Assembly (NCBI GenBank): GCA_017441005.1
Contig: JAFSAM010000036.1
Span: 1 to 50,220, forward strand
From: Clostridia bacterium
GTDB lineage: Bacteria; Bacillota; Clostridia; Oscillospirales; CAG-272
Length of the DNA stretch: 50,220 nt
Direction of reading: 5' to 3'
Made by a program: the position numbers and the translations under genes. Below, piece after piece: positions 1-7,912 of the stretch (the stretch's first letter is position 1; each line of letters begins with the position of its first letter). The notes under the pieces were generated by a model that worked only from the letters and a program-made list of their open reading frames with translations, did no database searches and was not told the DNA's origin.

Positions 1-114
1 CACAGCAATAAGTTCGATATTATCATCGAGTACTTTATCAGCAAGGGCAACTACAATATTTTCGAAATCAACGAAGCTCTGTTTGCTTTCGATCAGAGCT
101 TATTAGGAGCGTAA
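1..114 (+). CDS. C-terminal end of an unrecognised protein (cut by window edge)
   Basis: An open frame runs from the first base to a TAA stop at 112-114 and gives 37 residues ending [10 protein letters not shown]. The start lies outside the window. The composition (aromatic, acidic, no low-complexity runs) is protein-like, but I do not recognise the family. It lies upstream of the von Willebrand A gene in the same direction, so it may belong to the same accessory segment. Confidence 0.45.
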   Translation, partial: HSNKFDIIIEYFISKGNYNIFEINEALFAFDQSLLGA

Positions 115-139
115 TCGTTTGTCGCTTGCCATGCGACCT

Positions 140-189
140 AACCTCTCTTTCTTTGGTGTACAATGATGACATCAAATGAAAGAGAGGTT
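140..189 (+). promoter_or_regulatory. Perfect 12-bp inverted repeat covering the ribosome binding site of the next gene
   Basis: The arm AACCTCTCTTTC (140-151) is the exact reverse complement of GAAAGAGAGGTT (178-189); 26 bases lie between them. The right arm contains the GAGAGG ribosome binding site (182-187) of the vWA gene at 197. A possible -10 (TACAAT, 159-164) lies inside the loop. If transcription starts upstream, the RNA could hide the ribosome binding site; if it starts after the -10, the repeat is more likely a DNA operator. Confidence 0.55.
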
Positions 190-196
190 TTCTATT

Positions 197-853
197 ATGA
201 AAAACAACATTACTGAACTTGTATTTATTTTGGACAGAAGCGGATCTATGGCAGGTCTGGAGAGCGATACCATCGGCGGCTTCAACTCGATGATCGAAAA
301 GCAGAAGAAGCAGGATGGCGGCTGCTATGTTTCGACAGTACTTTTTGACAACGAGAGTGAAGTCCTTCATGACCGCGTGAAGCTTCACGACATCCCGCTG
401 ATGACCGACAGGGACTATACCGTACGCGGTTGTACTGCTCTAATCGATGCTATTGGCGGTGCCATTCATCACATCGGAAATATTCACAAATACGCCCGTC
501 CCGAGGACGTACCGGAGCATACGATGTTCGTCATCACAACCGATGGACAGGAAAACGCCAGTCACCGTTACACAAGCGAGCAGGTTAAGAAAATGATCGA
601 GCGGCAGAAAGAAAAATACGGTTGGGAGTTCTTATTCATCGGAGCAAACATTGACGCTGTTGAAACTGCAGCTCGCTACGGTATTAGTAAAGATAGAGCA
701 GTCAACTACAATGCGGATGAGAAAGGCACGCACATTCTGTACGAATCGGTTGCAAAAGCCGTTTGCAATGTAAGAGCGAGCGCACCACTCAGTGCTGATT
801 GGAGCGAAGATATCAATGCAGACTATCTAAAGCGCGGCAAAAAGAGGAAATAA
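197..853 (+). CDS. von Willebrand factor A domain protein
   Basis: This 218-residue protein is essentially a single vWA domain. The metal-ion-dependent adhesion site is readable: DRSGS near residues 13-17 (D-x-S-x-S), a threonine in GCTALIDA, and an aspartate in TTDGQENAS. No signal peptide or membrane segment is seen, so it should be cytoplasmic. I chose the ATG at 197 over the one at 176 because GAGAGG (182-187) sits 9 bases before it. Stand-alone vWA proteins of this kind are frequent in accessory or plasmid-like regions of Clostridia; the binding partner is unknown. A strong hairpin follows directly. Confidence 0.85.
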   Translation: MKNNITELVFILDRSGSMAGLESDTIGGFNSMIEKQKKQDGGCYVSTVLFDNESEVLHDRVKLHDIPLMTDRDYTVRGCTALIDAIGGAIHHIGNIHKYARPEDVPEHTMFVITTDGQENASHRYTSEQVKKMIERQKEKYGWEFLFIGANIDAVETAARYGISKDRAVNYNADEKGTHILYESVAKAVCNVRASAPLSADWSEDINADYLKRGKKRK

Positions 854-856
854 GTA

Positions 857-895
857 AACGCCCCCTGCTTTGCGATTAGCAATGCAGGGGGCGTT
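857..895 (+). terminator. Hairpin terminator after the vWA gene
   Basis: AACGCCCCCTGC (857-868) pairs perfectly with GCAGGGGGCGTT (884-895), a GC-rich 12-bp stem with a 15-base loop. The U-run after it is poor (TTATATG), so it could also act as an RNA stabiliser. Confidence 0.7.
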
Positions 896-1259
896 ATATG
901 TAGTGTAAATTATTTTGTAGTAGTATGCCCTTGTGTCGTTTTTGATAGATTTTCTTCTACGCCATTTTTACGCCATTTTCGTATGGAGTTGCGTAGTGAT
1001 ATATGAAATTATAAAATCTTCGGCTTTCCTAAAAACCGCTTACTATCAAGCTATATGGGCAATTATCGGATTTTTATGGAGATATGAAAACAGGTCAAGT
1101 TCCCTCAATTCCGAGTTTCATTCTTTTTCTCCGTATTCTTCTAAATTATACTACATCATTATATATCCTTTTCGATTTTATATCAAGTCTTTTTTTAGAA
1201 AATTTATCAGATAATATACATAATCTGTCATAATGATCAAAAAACAACCGTTTGCATAA
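896..1259. other. AT-rich stretch without a supported gene
   Basis: No convincing coding region is seen. A 93-codon plus-strand frame at 933-1214 has low-complexity content and no ribosome binding site. On the minus strand a short closed frame (957-1028) ends in ENGVKMA, perhaps a gene remnant. The tandem CGCCATTTTTA/CGCCATTTTC words at about 960-980 are part of it. Confidence 0.4.
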
Positions 1260-1289
1260 AAGAAGTACAGAGCTTTTTGAGCTCTGTAC
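1260..1289 (-). terminator. Terminator of the downstream end of the VTC/two-component cluster
   Basis: GTACAGAGCT (1265-1274) pairs perfectly with AGCTCTGTAC (1280-1289). Read on the minus strand it stands just after the histidine kinase stop codon and is followed by a U-rich stretch. Confidence 0.7.
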
Positions 1290-1297
1290 CAAAATCA

Positions 1298-2530
1298 TTA
1301 TAAAACGACTTTAAAACCGATATGTGTACCGTCTTTTTTATATGCGGTGATCTCCCCCTTATGCATCTGCGCAATAGCTCTTGCCATTGAAAGCCCAATA
1401 CCGAAGCCGCCATTAAAGCTCCTTGATTTGTCCGCCCTGTAAAAACGGTCAAAAAGACGGTTCAATTCAAGCTCACCTACAGCCGAATAAGTGTTTTCCA
1501 CCGTCAAAACAACGTGCCTGTGTTTTTTTAGAGATACTGTTATTTCACCGCCACGATCACAATATTTGATCGCATTATCGAGCAAAATTCCCACAAGCCT
1601 CCTCAAAAGAAACTCATCTCCGAAACAGGTAATATTATCATCGACAATTGATTCGAGCTTTTTTTCCCTGCTTAAGGCAAGACTCTCAAACTCGGAAACC
1701 GTCTCGGAAACCATCAATCCCAGCTTCACCTCGGTCTCATTCAAGGTAATATTATCCTCGTCCATACGCGAAAGTGCAACCATTTGATTTACAAGCTCTG
1801 TCATACGGTGACCCTCTGATCTTATATCGTCAAGCCATTCGCTTTTTCCAAGCTCTTCTTCGGCAATATCAAGATTAGCCAATATCAGTGTAAGCGGGGT
1901 TTTCAGCTCGTGGTTCGCATCTGTGATAAACTGCTTCTGCTTTTCATAGCTTTCCGCAATCGGCTTCACCGCTTTCTTTGAAAGCAAAACGATCAGTAAA
2001 AGCACCAGCGCGGCACAGGCAAACAATACGACACCGGCAGTTGCTGTCGACTGCATCATTGCAGAGCGGTTCATTGTACCGTCGACAAATACGACTCCCG
2101 GTCCGTATTCTGAATAATACACCCTAAAGCGGTAGTTTGATATCCACCCGCGCTTGTCATCCGATTTCAATACCTTCTCCGCATATTCGACAGCCTGCTC
2201 CGACGAGATAGCATAGATCGATTCGGTAAACGTACGGACAACGTTTCCCTCATTGTCGAACAACACAGTAAAATGACGTGTGGAAAAAGGCGTTTCGGGA
2301 GTTATAAAATCATGATCGTCTCGCGGCGGCATCATATTCGGCTTGTGTCCGTCATCAAAATCAGACGGAAACCTGCCTCCTCCTTCGGTTACCCTGTCAG
2401 CAAGAACGTCCATATTTTTATTTAACGAGGATATATTCAACACAAGGATAAAACAAAAGACCAATGTCACGACCGACAGAACGGAAACTGTACATATCAA
2501 TATAAATCTGCGTTGAAGCTTATATATCAT
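1298..2530 (-). CDS. Two-component sensor histidine kinase
   Basis: This 410-residue membrane kinase has a transmembrane segment at about 8-32, an extracytoplasmic region of about 125 residues, a second segment at about 161-184, a dimerisation box ANHELKTPL with the phospho-accepting His207, an N-box LLDNAIKY (Asn319) and a G-box GGFGIGLS (about 374-381). No clear HAMP domain separates the membrane segment from the H-box. Its ATG overlaps the stop of the response-regulator gene by four bases (ATGA), so the two are translationally coupled. The pair is last in a cluster with VTC, DUF4956 and Cthe_2159-like genes and may control that envelope function; the signal is unknown. Confidence 0.93.
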   Translation of the reverse strand: MIYKLQRRFILICTVSVLSVVTLVFCFILVLNISSLNKNMDVLADRVTEGGGRFPSDFDDGHKPNMMPPRDDHDFITPETPFSTRHFTVLFDNEGNVVRTFTESIYAISSEQAVEYAEKVLKSDDKRGWISNYRFRVYYSEYGPGVVFVDGTMNRSAMMQSTATAGVVLFACAALVLLLIVLLSKKAVKPIAESYEKQKQFITDANHELKTPLTLILANLDIAEEELGKSEWLDDIRSEGHRMTELVNQMVALSRMDEDNITLNETEVKLGLMVSETVSEFESLALSREKKLESIVDDNITCFGDEFLLRRLVGILLDNAIKYCDRGGEITVSLKKHRHVVLTVENTYSAVGELELNRLFDRFYRADKSRSFNGGFGIGLSMARAIAQMHKGEITAYKKDGTHIGFKVVL

Positions 2531-3201
2531 TTTGTCTCCTCCAAGAGATATCCTGCATTTCTTACAAAGCGAATAGATATCGGAGCGGAAAGCAAATCAA
2601 GCTTTTTGCGTATGTTTGATATGTGGACCCATACCACACTTGTATCGACGTCGGTATTCCATCCCCAAATGTGTGTGATCAACTGCTCCGGGGTGACGAT
2701 CATTCCCTTTTTTTGCATCAGCATTTCCATTACCTGATATTCCTTGCCGCTGAGAGCCTGGTTTTTCCCGCAGTACGTTATTTCATAGGTAGACCTGTTC
2801 AGTGACAGACTGCCAAAGCTCAAAATATCGGGAAGAAAAGTGTCTTTTCTTCTGAGCATTGCACGTACACGGGCAAGAAGCTCCAATGTCGAAAACGGCT
2901 TCGGAAGATAGTCGTCCGCTCCCGCATCAAGTCCTTCGATTTTTTGATAAGTTTCGGTTTTTGCGGTCAAAAACAGCGCCGGTGTATTAATACCGTTCTG
3001 TCTGAGTTTTTTCAAAAGGCTTACGCCGTCTATCCCCGGCATCATAATGTCAAGCACAAGTCCGTCATACTCGTCAGAAGATGCGTAATCATAAGCCTCG
3101 TTTCCGTCGCTTACACCGTCCGCAACGTAATTGTTTGTCTCAAAAATATGAATCAGAGTTTTGAGGAGCTTCGGATCATCCTCTGCAATCAATATACGCA
3201 A
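2527..3201 (-). CDS. OmpR-family response regulator
   Basis: The product has 224 residues: a receiver domain with acidic pair EDD at 7-9, phospho-acceptor Asp51 in LVLDIMMP, a conserved lysine in LPKPFS, and a C-terminal winged helix from about residue 125. I chose the TTG at 3201 (protein begins MRILIAEDD) because a GGGGG-rich ribosome binding site ends 7 bases before it; a TTG six codons upstream overlaps that site. It overlaps the histidine kinase gene by four bases. A separate consensus-like promoter lies just upstream, so the pair can be made independently of the Cthe_2159-type gene before it. Confidence 0.93.
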   Translation of the reverse strand: MRILIAEDDPKLLKTLIHIFETNNYVADGVSDGNEAYDYASSDEYDGLVLDIMMPGIDGVSLLKKLRQNGINTPALFLTAKTETYQKIEGLDAGADDYLPKPFSTLELLARVRAMLRRKDTFLPDILSFGSLSLNRSTYEITYCGKNQALSGKEYQVMEMLMQKKGMIVTPEQLITHIWGWNTDVDTSVVWVHISNIRKKLDLLSAPISIRFVRNAGYLLEETK

Positions 3202-3233
3202 TATTGCTCCCCCTTTCAATTGACTTTAATCAT

Positions 3234-3262
3234 ATTATACGTCTTTTTGTATATTTTTTCAA
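3234..3262 (-). promoter_or_regulatory. Sigma-A-type promoter of the response regulator/kinase pair
   Basis: On the minus strand TTGAAA (3262-3257) and TATAAT (3239-3234) are separated by exactly 17 bases. It lies in the 68-base gap between the beta-helix lipoprotein gene and the regulator. Confidence 0.7.
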
Positions 3263-3269
3263 GAAAATA

Positions 3270-5432
3270 TTATGAACGATCCCAACAAACACCGTTCTCA
3301 TCAAGCGAATGATCTACCGTATTTTCTGTATTTATAATGGGTGAATTATCTCCGAGCACGATCACGTTTGCATTTATTGATGCAGGCATTTTCACAACCG
3401 CCGTACTGTCTCCGATTTCGATAACAAGATATTCACCGCTTGTCAGAGAAAGCTGAGATGCCTTACCAATACTTGTAAAGCTATCACAGTTTGTAGATTC
3501 ATTCATCATACCTCCGCGTGGCATAATTGCTACAACAGCACCTGATCTGTAGGTATAGCCGTTTTCCGTATCAATCGCTGAATTCATACCCGAATTTGAG
3601 ATTACAACGGTATTTCCTCCGTCAAACACGATTCCAACGTCGGACGATCTGCTGTTTGAATCAATACCGTCGCCCGTGCAGTAAATATACACTGTACCGC
3701 CGTTGATCGAAACAGCCGTTCCGGTCGTTGTTGTGGCATTAATTCCATCATCTTTGGAGTATACCGAAACGTGTCCTCCCGAAATATATACAGCATTTCC
3801 CTCAATTCCCTCGTATGAGTTTGTAACACTGACAGTACCCGCATTTACAGACAGTGTACCGTCGGCATGAAGTCCGTCATCGTTTGAATAGACCGTAACT
3901 GTTCCTCCGTTTACAGTCACGTTTCCGAGAGGTGCTTGCCCGTTTTCAAGAGTGGTATCGCTGTTTGCGTGAATACCGTCGTCGTAGGATTTGATATTGA
4001 TCCTTCCATCGTTTATGATTATTTTATTTCCCGCCTTGATTCCCTTTGTTGAATATTCGCCCTTATCCGTGTTTCCGTCACCAAATCCATCCCGGCCGCC
4101 CCCCGGACCGCCGCCAAAGCCGCCCCTTCCGCCGAAGCCGCCTTCCTGTATTTGTGTAGTGTAGTTTGTCCACGAATATGATATTCCGTCCCCTCTGGCT
4201 GTTAAAGCAAATGTATCCGAGCCACTGTTTGGCGTAAGATAGTCCGACATAATAAGATACTCCTGATCCTGCCCACGCTGCGTTTCATTATCATAAATGA
4301 AAAACTGTTGCTTTGCATAATCTGCCAATTTCGGATATGAGTAGTAGTAATAGCTTGTTCTTCCGCCCGACACCTTTGAGTGATATTCTGCATTTACCCA
4401 AACATAGTCTGTGTCGGAATTATAATACTTCACCGAATAATAATACTGATCGCTTGAAAAACGTATATAACACTCGTCAGACGAGCTTACGGAAACTTCA
4501 CTCGAATAATTTGAATATTTATCGGTATATATATTCAACACGGTAGTGTCTCCGTCGATCTCTGCATTGTATGCGGCATCAATTCCGTCGCAGGCAGCAT
4601 AAAGCGTATGCGTACCGCCGTTAACCGTAACACTTCCACGCTGATTACCCTTGTCGGAAATATCGCTGTTCGAGGTTTTGATGCAATCACCGCCCGAGGC
4701 GATCAGAGTGGTAGTACAAGCATCAATTTCAACGCTGTCATTCCCCTTCAAGGAATTATCGATACAAGCAACAAGAAGCGTCAGATTCTTGACCTGCAGG
4801 TCATCCTTCGAGTGGATTCCGTTGTTGTTTTCGGAAATCACCATAAGCTCGCCTTTTCCGCCGATCTCAAGGTCCACCTCTGAATGTACAGCTCCCGAAT
4901 AAATTGATTCATCCTCGGGATCGATAGCTTCTCTCGTATCGTAAATATAGTTTTTGGTATCTTTTTTAGCCTGGATAGCAACCTCGTCGCCGCTTTTTAC
5001 CGTAATCGGATTGACGGAGTCGGAAACAATGGAAAAGCAGCAAAGCTCAAGGTCAAATTTAAAGCTGTCACCGACGTCAATAATAATATTCCCCTTGAAG
5101 GTGCCCGATACAGAATAAACCGACGCCTCTCCGACAGACGTAAAAGTCAGAGTTGTCCCTTCAAGCTTATATGCATTTTCGGTACCGGAAATGCACTCGA
5201 TCCTGATATCGGTCGATTCTCCTTCAAACATTCCTTCGTATGCACCAAGCTTTTCAAGCTCCTCGCCAAACGAAGCTTCATCATCGCCAAGATCCGCAAT
5301 CTCCCCCTGTGTCTCGGGTTTCCACCTGTCTGTAGTATTATTTGGTTCAATAATATTACCTGCAGTTTTTTTGCTGCATCCCGAAAACATAAATACCAAG
5401 CACAGTAAAAAAATTTTTGATCTTTTTAGCAT
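3270..5432 (-). CDS. Cthe_2159-type (DUF4353) beta-helix surface lipoprotein
   Basis: This is a 720-residue secreted protein. It starts with a lipoprotein signal peptide ending in the lipobox FSGC (lipid-modified Cys19). The body has many short repeats built on xVNGGTVxVYSxDDGIxA, typical of a right-handed parallel beta-helix and of the carbohydrate-binding Cthe_2159 family, whose named member binds polygalacturonic acid and calcium. A Gly/Arg-rich linker (GGFGGRGGFGGG, about 431-453) splits the protein, with beta-helix repeats on both sides and a longer aromatic insertion at about 295-400. I chose the ATG at 5432 because an AAAGAGGG site precedes it by 6 bases; an upstream TTG (5453) has none. 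It is cotranscribed with DUF4956 and VTC genes, a combination often seen in Clostridia. Confidence 0.85.
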   Translation of the reverse strand: MLKRSKIFLLCLVFMFSGCSKKTAGNIIEPNNTTDRWKPETQGEIADLGDDEASFGEELEKLGAYEGMFEGESTDIRIECISGTENAYKLEGTTLTFTSVGEASVYSVSGTFKGNIIIDVGDSFKFDLELCCFSIVSDSVNPITVKSGDEVAIQAKKDTKNYIYDTREAIDPEDESIYSGAVHSEVDLEIGGKGELMVISENNNGIHSKDDLQVKNLTLLVACIDNSLKGNDSVEIDACTTTLIASGGDCIKTSNSDISDKGNQRGSVTVNGGTHTLYAACDGIDAAYNAEIDGDTTVLNIYTDKYSNYSSEVSVSSSDECYIRFSSDQYYYSVKYYNSDTDYVWVNAEYHSKVSGGRTSYYYYSYPKLADYAKQQFFIYDNETQRGQDQEYLIMSDYLTPNSGSDTFALTARGDGISYSWTNYTTQIQEGGFGGRGGFGGGPGGGRDGFGDGNTDKGEYSTKGIKAGNKIIINDGRINIKSYDDGIHANSDTTLENGQAPLGNVTVNGGTVTVYSNDDGLHADGTLSVNAGTVSVTNSYEGIEGNAVYISGGHVSVYSKDDGINATTTTGTAVSINGGTVYIYCTGDGIDSNSRSSDVGIVFDGGNTVVISNSGMNSAIDTENGYTYRSGAVVAIMPRGGMMNESTNCDSFTSIGKASQLSLTSGEYLVIEIGDSTAVVKMPASINANVIVLGDNSPIINTENTVDHSLDENGVCWDRS

Positions 5433-5449
5433 ATTATTCCCTCTTTCTA

Positions 5450-6142
5450 TCAAAGCTCAACCAATCTGTTTTCCTTTTTTGATACAATGATCTCAAGATT
5501 TCCGTTTCTCTCGCGTATCCTGTCGATCATCGTTTTCTCTGACGAAGCATTTTTCAGAGTCACGTTGTATGTAAGACAAAACATACTTCCCATATTGGTG
5601 CTTTTGACCTTTATCAGCTCGTTTTTTCTTGTATATTCATTAAATATATCGTCAAAAACACCCGTGTAATCGAGATCCTCGGGAATTGTTATCTTTACAG
5701 TTTTGTTTAATGACTCGGTCCTTTCAAAAACACCGGCTAAAAGCGAATAGAGCAAGAAAACAGTGCACATTATCACAGTGAACAAAACGGCAAAGCCAAG
5801 GTACCCCATACCGGCAATAAGCCCTGCCCCCATAGCCAGGAATATTGTTACGATCTCCTTTGCCGAGCCGGGAGCGGAACGGAAACGCACAAGACTGAAT
5901 GCCCCGGCCACAGCGACACCTGCCCCGATATTGCCGTTAACCATCATTATAACGACACATACCACCGAGGGCAACAGTGCTAATGTTATGACAAAGCTTT
6001 TCGTATGCTCATTTTTCCAAGTATATGCCGCCGCCATAATCAGCCCCAGCAAAAGAGAAACTCCAAGGCAAAGCAAAAAATCGCCTACACTTATAGTTTG
6101 CACTAATTCATTATCAAAGATTCCTTTAAATATTGCATTCAT
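5450..6142 (-). CDS. DUF4956 integral membrane protein
   Basis: The 230-residue protein has hydrophobic segments at about 21-40, 48-68, 96-114 and 116-138, a conserved SLVRFRSAPGSAKEI stretch between the second and third (about 83-97), and a cytoplasmic C-terminal domain. This matches the DUF4956 family, known to co-occur with VTC-domain proteins. The function is not established; by context it may be a channel or membrane partner of the VTC polymerase. The start overlaps the VTC gene by 17 bases, which suggests coupled translation. Confidence 0.85.
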   Translation of the reverse strand: MNAIFKGIFDNELVQTISVGDFLLCLGVSLLLGLIMAAAYTWKNEHTKSFVITLALLPSVVCVVIMMVNGNIGAGVAVAGAFSLVRFRSAPGSAKEIVTIFLAMGAGLIAGMGYLGFAVLFTVIMCTVFLLYSLLAGVFERTESLNKTVKITIPEDLDYTGVFDDIFNEYTRKNELIKVKSTNMGSMFCLTYNVTLKNASSEKTMIDRIRERNGNLEIIVSKKENRLVEL

Positions 6143-6878
6143 TTGCTATTAACTCCTTTTGATTATTGATTTTCGGTTTATTTATATTCGGAAATATCAA
6201 CGTATTATATGCCGTTCCGTATTTTGAAAACGAGGTTTTATAAATACGCTCCCTCGACAGCACGTCGGTCATCCAAAGCGGCAATGCCCCGTTACACTTC
6301 AGCTCCATAAGCACTGCATCATCACCAAGAAGGGACGAGCCGTACACGGGTGAGCAAAGACAAATATCGGTCTGTCTTGCCAATATGTTGCTGTCAAATG
6401 TCACGCGAAAAAAGCCTTCGTTTTTATCAAAATATGCTTCCCTATCGTACGACAGAAAGACTGACGGCATCAAACCACCGTAAAATTTAATGAAATACTC
6501 GATCTCACGGGTGATCTGTGTATCTGAAGGACAGGGAGCATCACCGGAGACCCACGCCATAGCACCGTCGAGACACATAGATAATCTTCGCTTGTACACA
6601 ACTTTTTTATATTTCTTTTTCAGCTCAACAAACACGGTGCTGTCATTCTTCGCCTGAGCATAGCTTCGGATACGCAGCTTTTCTTTATATACAGGCTTCT
6701 CATTAGAACGTCTGATAAGCCTATAATTATCTGTATCAAAATAGATATTCCTGATTGTAGTCTGACCGTATTTGTCGGGCTCCATATAAGGAGCCATAGC
6801 TTCAAGTATCTTCTCTTTTTGATCAGCTGTCAGTAAATATTTCAGCTCATAGCGCTTAAATACCGTTTGAAATGCCAT
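6126..6878 (-). CDS. VTC-domain protein (polyphosphate polymerase-like)
   Basis: This 250-residue protein resembles the catalytic tunnel domain of yeast Vtc4, which makes inorganic polyphosphate from ATP. Residues expected to line the tunnel are visible: Lys13 in RYELKYLL, Arg69 and Arg71 in KLRIRSY, Glu85/Lys87 in VFVELKKK, Arg146 in YDREAY, Glu192 and Lys194 in LMELKC, and Lys219 in FSKYGTAY. No membrane segment is present, so membrane docking probably goes through the DUF4956 neighbour. The second of two adjacent ATGs (6878) is 5 bases from a GAGGGG site and is preferred. It is the first gene of the minus-strand cluster; no clear promoter was found upstream. Confidence 0.85.
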   Translation of the reverse strand: MAFQTVFKRYELKYLLTADQKEKILEAMAPYMEPDKYGQTTIRNIYFDTDNYRLIRRSNEKPVYKEKLRIRSYAQAKNDSTVFVELKKKYKKVVYKRRLSMCLDGAMAWVSGDAPCPSDTQITREIEYFIKFYGGLMPSVFLSYDREAYFDKNEGFFRVTFDSNILARQTDICLCSPVYGSSLLGDDAVLMELKCNGALPLWMTDVLSRERIYKTSFSKYGTAYNTLIFPNINKPKINNQKELIANECNI

Positions 6879-7064
6879 CATAACCCCTCTTTTGATTGTT
6901 TTGCATAATAAGTTTAATGTTTTCCGCTAAAGATAGGCTTAAGATTTTACCTCAAAACTAAAAATTCGCTACTCCAAAATAACGCATTGGCTCCCACAAT
7001 TCTCCATCACAACCGCATTTTTTAGCATTTTGTACATATTATTTCAAAATTACGGTCAATTCTA

Positions 7065-7093
7065 TTGACAATTTATTAAAAACGTGTTATTAT
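7065..7093 (+). promoter_or_regulatory. Consensus sigma-A promoter of the 7147 response regulator
   Basis: TTGACA (7065-7070) and TATTAT (7088-7093) are separated by 17 bases. Transcription would start near 7100. AAGGAG (7134-7139) lies 7 bases before the ATG at 7147. Confidence 0.8.
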
Positions 7094-7146
7094 GAATTAT
7101 GTTATTTTTTTGTCAATCTTAATATTCAGTATAAAGGAGTAATAAA

Positions 7147-7836
7147 ATGAGCACTACGATTCTTGTTATTGACGACGATCTTAATATTTGCGAGATGCTT
7201 CGCATTTATCTTGAAAATGAGGGATATGAGGTAAAGACGGCAAATGACGGTGCTGAGGGTATCAGCTCCTTCAAGATCTATGAGCCCGACCTTGTTCTGC
7301 TCGACATTATGCTTCCCAAAAAAGACGGCTGGCAGGTCTGCCGCGAGATTCGCGAAATGTCCTCAAAGCCCGTTATTATGATCACAGCAAAGGGCGACGT
7401 ATTCGACAAGGTGCTTGGTCTTGAGCTTGGTGCTGACGACTTCGTTGTAAAGCCTTTCGATATGAAAGAGCTTTCCGCGCGTGTTAAAGCTGTTCTCAGA
7501 AGATACTCCGCAAAAGACAACAAGGATGAGGACGAGGTTATAAAATTCGATAATATAGAAGTCAGCTTGCAGAAATATGAGCTTAAGATCAAAGGCAAAT
7601 CAGTCGACATTCCCCCTAAGGAGCTCGAACTCTTCTATTTCCTCGCTCAGAACTATAACAGAGTATTTACCCGCGATCAGCTTCTCGATAAGGTTTGGGG
7701 CTTTGATTACCTCGGGGACTCCAGAACGGTCGATGTACACGTAAAACGTCTCCGCGAAAAGTTGGAGGGAGTTTCTGACAAGTGGATCCTTAAAACTGTT
7801 TGGGGAGTAGGTTATAAATTCGAGATCCTCCAATAA
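7147..7836 (+). CDS. OmpR/PhoB-family response regulator
   Basis: The 229-residue protein has a receiver domain with acidic residues IDDD at 8-11, phospho-acceptor Asp53 in LLDIMLP, a conserved lysine in VVKPFD, and a C-terminal winged helix with the recognition-helix region TVDVHVKRLREKL. It is the first gene of a kinase pair on the plus strand and is driven by a consensus promoter. Between it and its kinase gene lies a terminator-like hairpin, so the regulator is probably made in excess over the kinase. The target genes are unknown; the nearest is a PDZ protein. Confidence 0.95.
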   Translation: MSTTILVIDDDLNICEMLRIYLENEGYEVKTANDGAEGISSFKIYEPDLVLLDIMLPKKDGWQVCREIREMSSKPVIMITAKGDVFDKVLGLELGADDFVVKPFDMKELSARVKAVLRRYSAKDNKDEDEVIKFDNIEVSLQKYELKIKGKSVDIPPKELELFYFLAQNYNRVFTRDQLLDKVWGFDYLGDSRTVDVHVKRLREKLEGVSDKWILKTVWGVGYKFEILQ

Positions 7837-7860
7837 TCCATTCCGATACTGCAAATAGTC

Positions 7861-7897
7861 ATATCCGCCCCTACACATCATGCGGGCGGATATTTTT
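7861..7897 (+). terminator. Intrinsic terminator/attenuator between regulator and kinase genes
   Basis: ATATCCGCCC (7861-7870) pairs perfectly with GGGCGGATAT (7884-7893); five T's end at 7897. It lies inside the operon, 15 bases before the kinase start codon. Confidence 0.7.
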
Positions 7898-7912
7898 ACG
7901 AGAGGTATACAA

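Noticed and set aside
957..1028. Minus-strand closed frame ending ENGVKMA, which looks like the tail of a tyrosine recombinase
   Set aside because: Only about 23 codons between two stops and no upstream integrase; the resemblance rests on memory of similar tails and cannot be shown here.
933..1214. 93-codon plus-strand frame in the AT-rich gap
   Set aside because: Low-complexity aromatic/Ser composition, no ribosome binding site, and no family resemblance.
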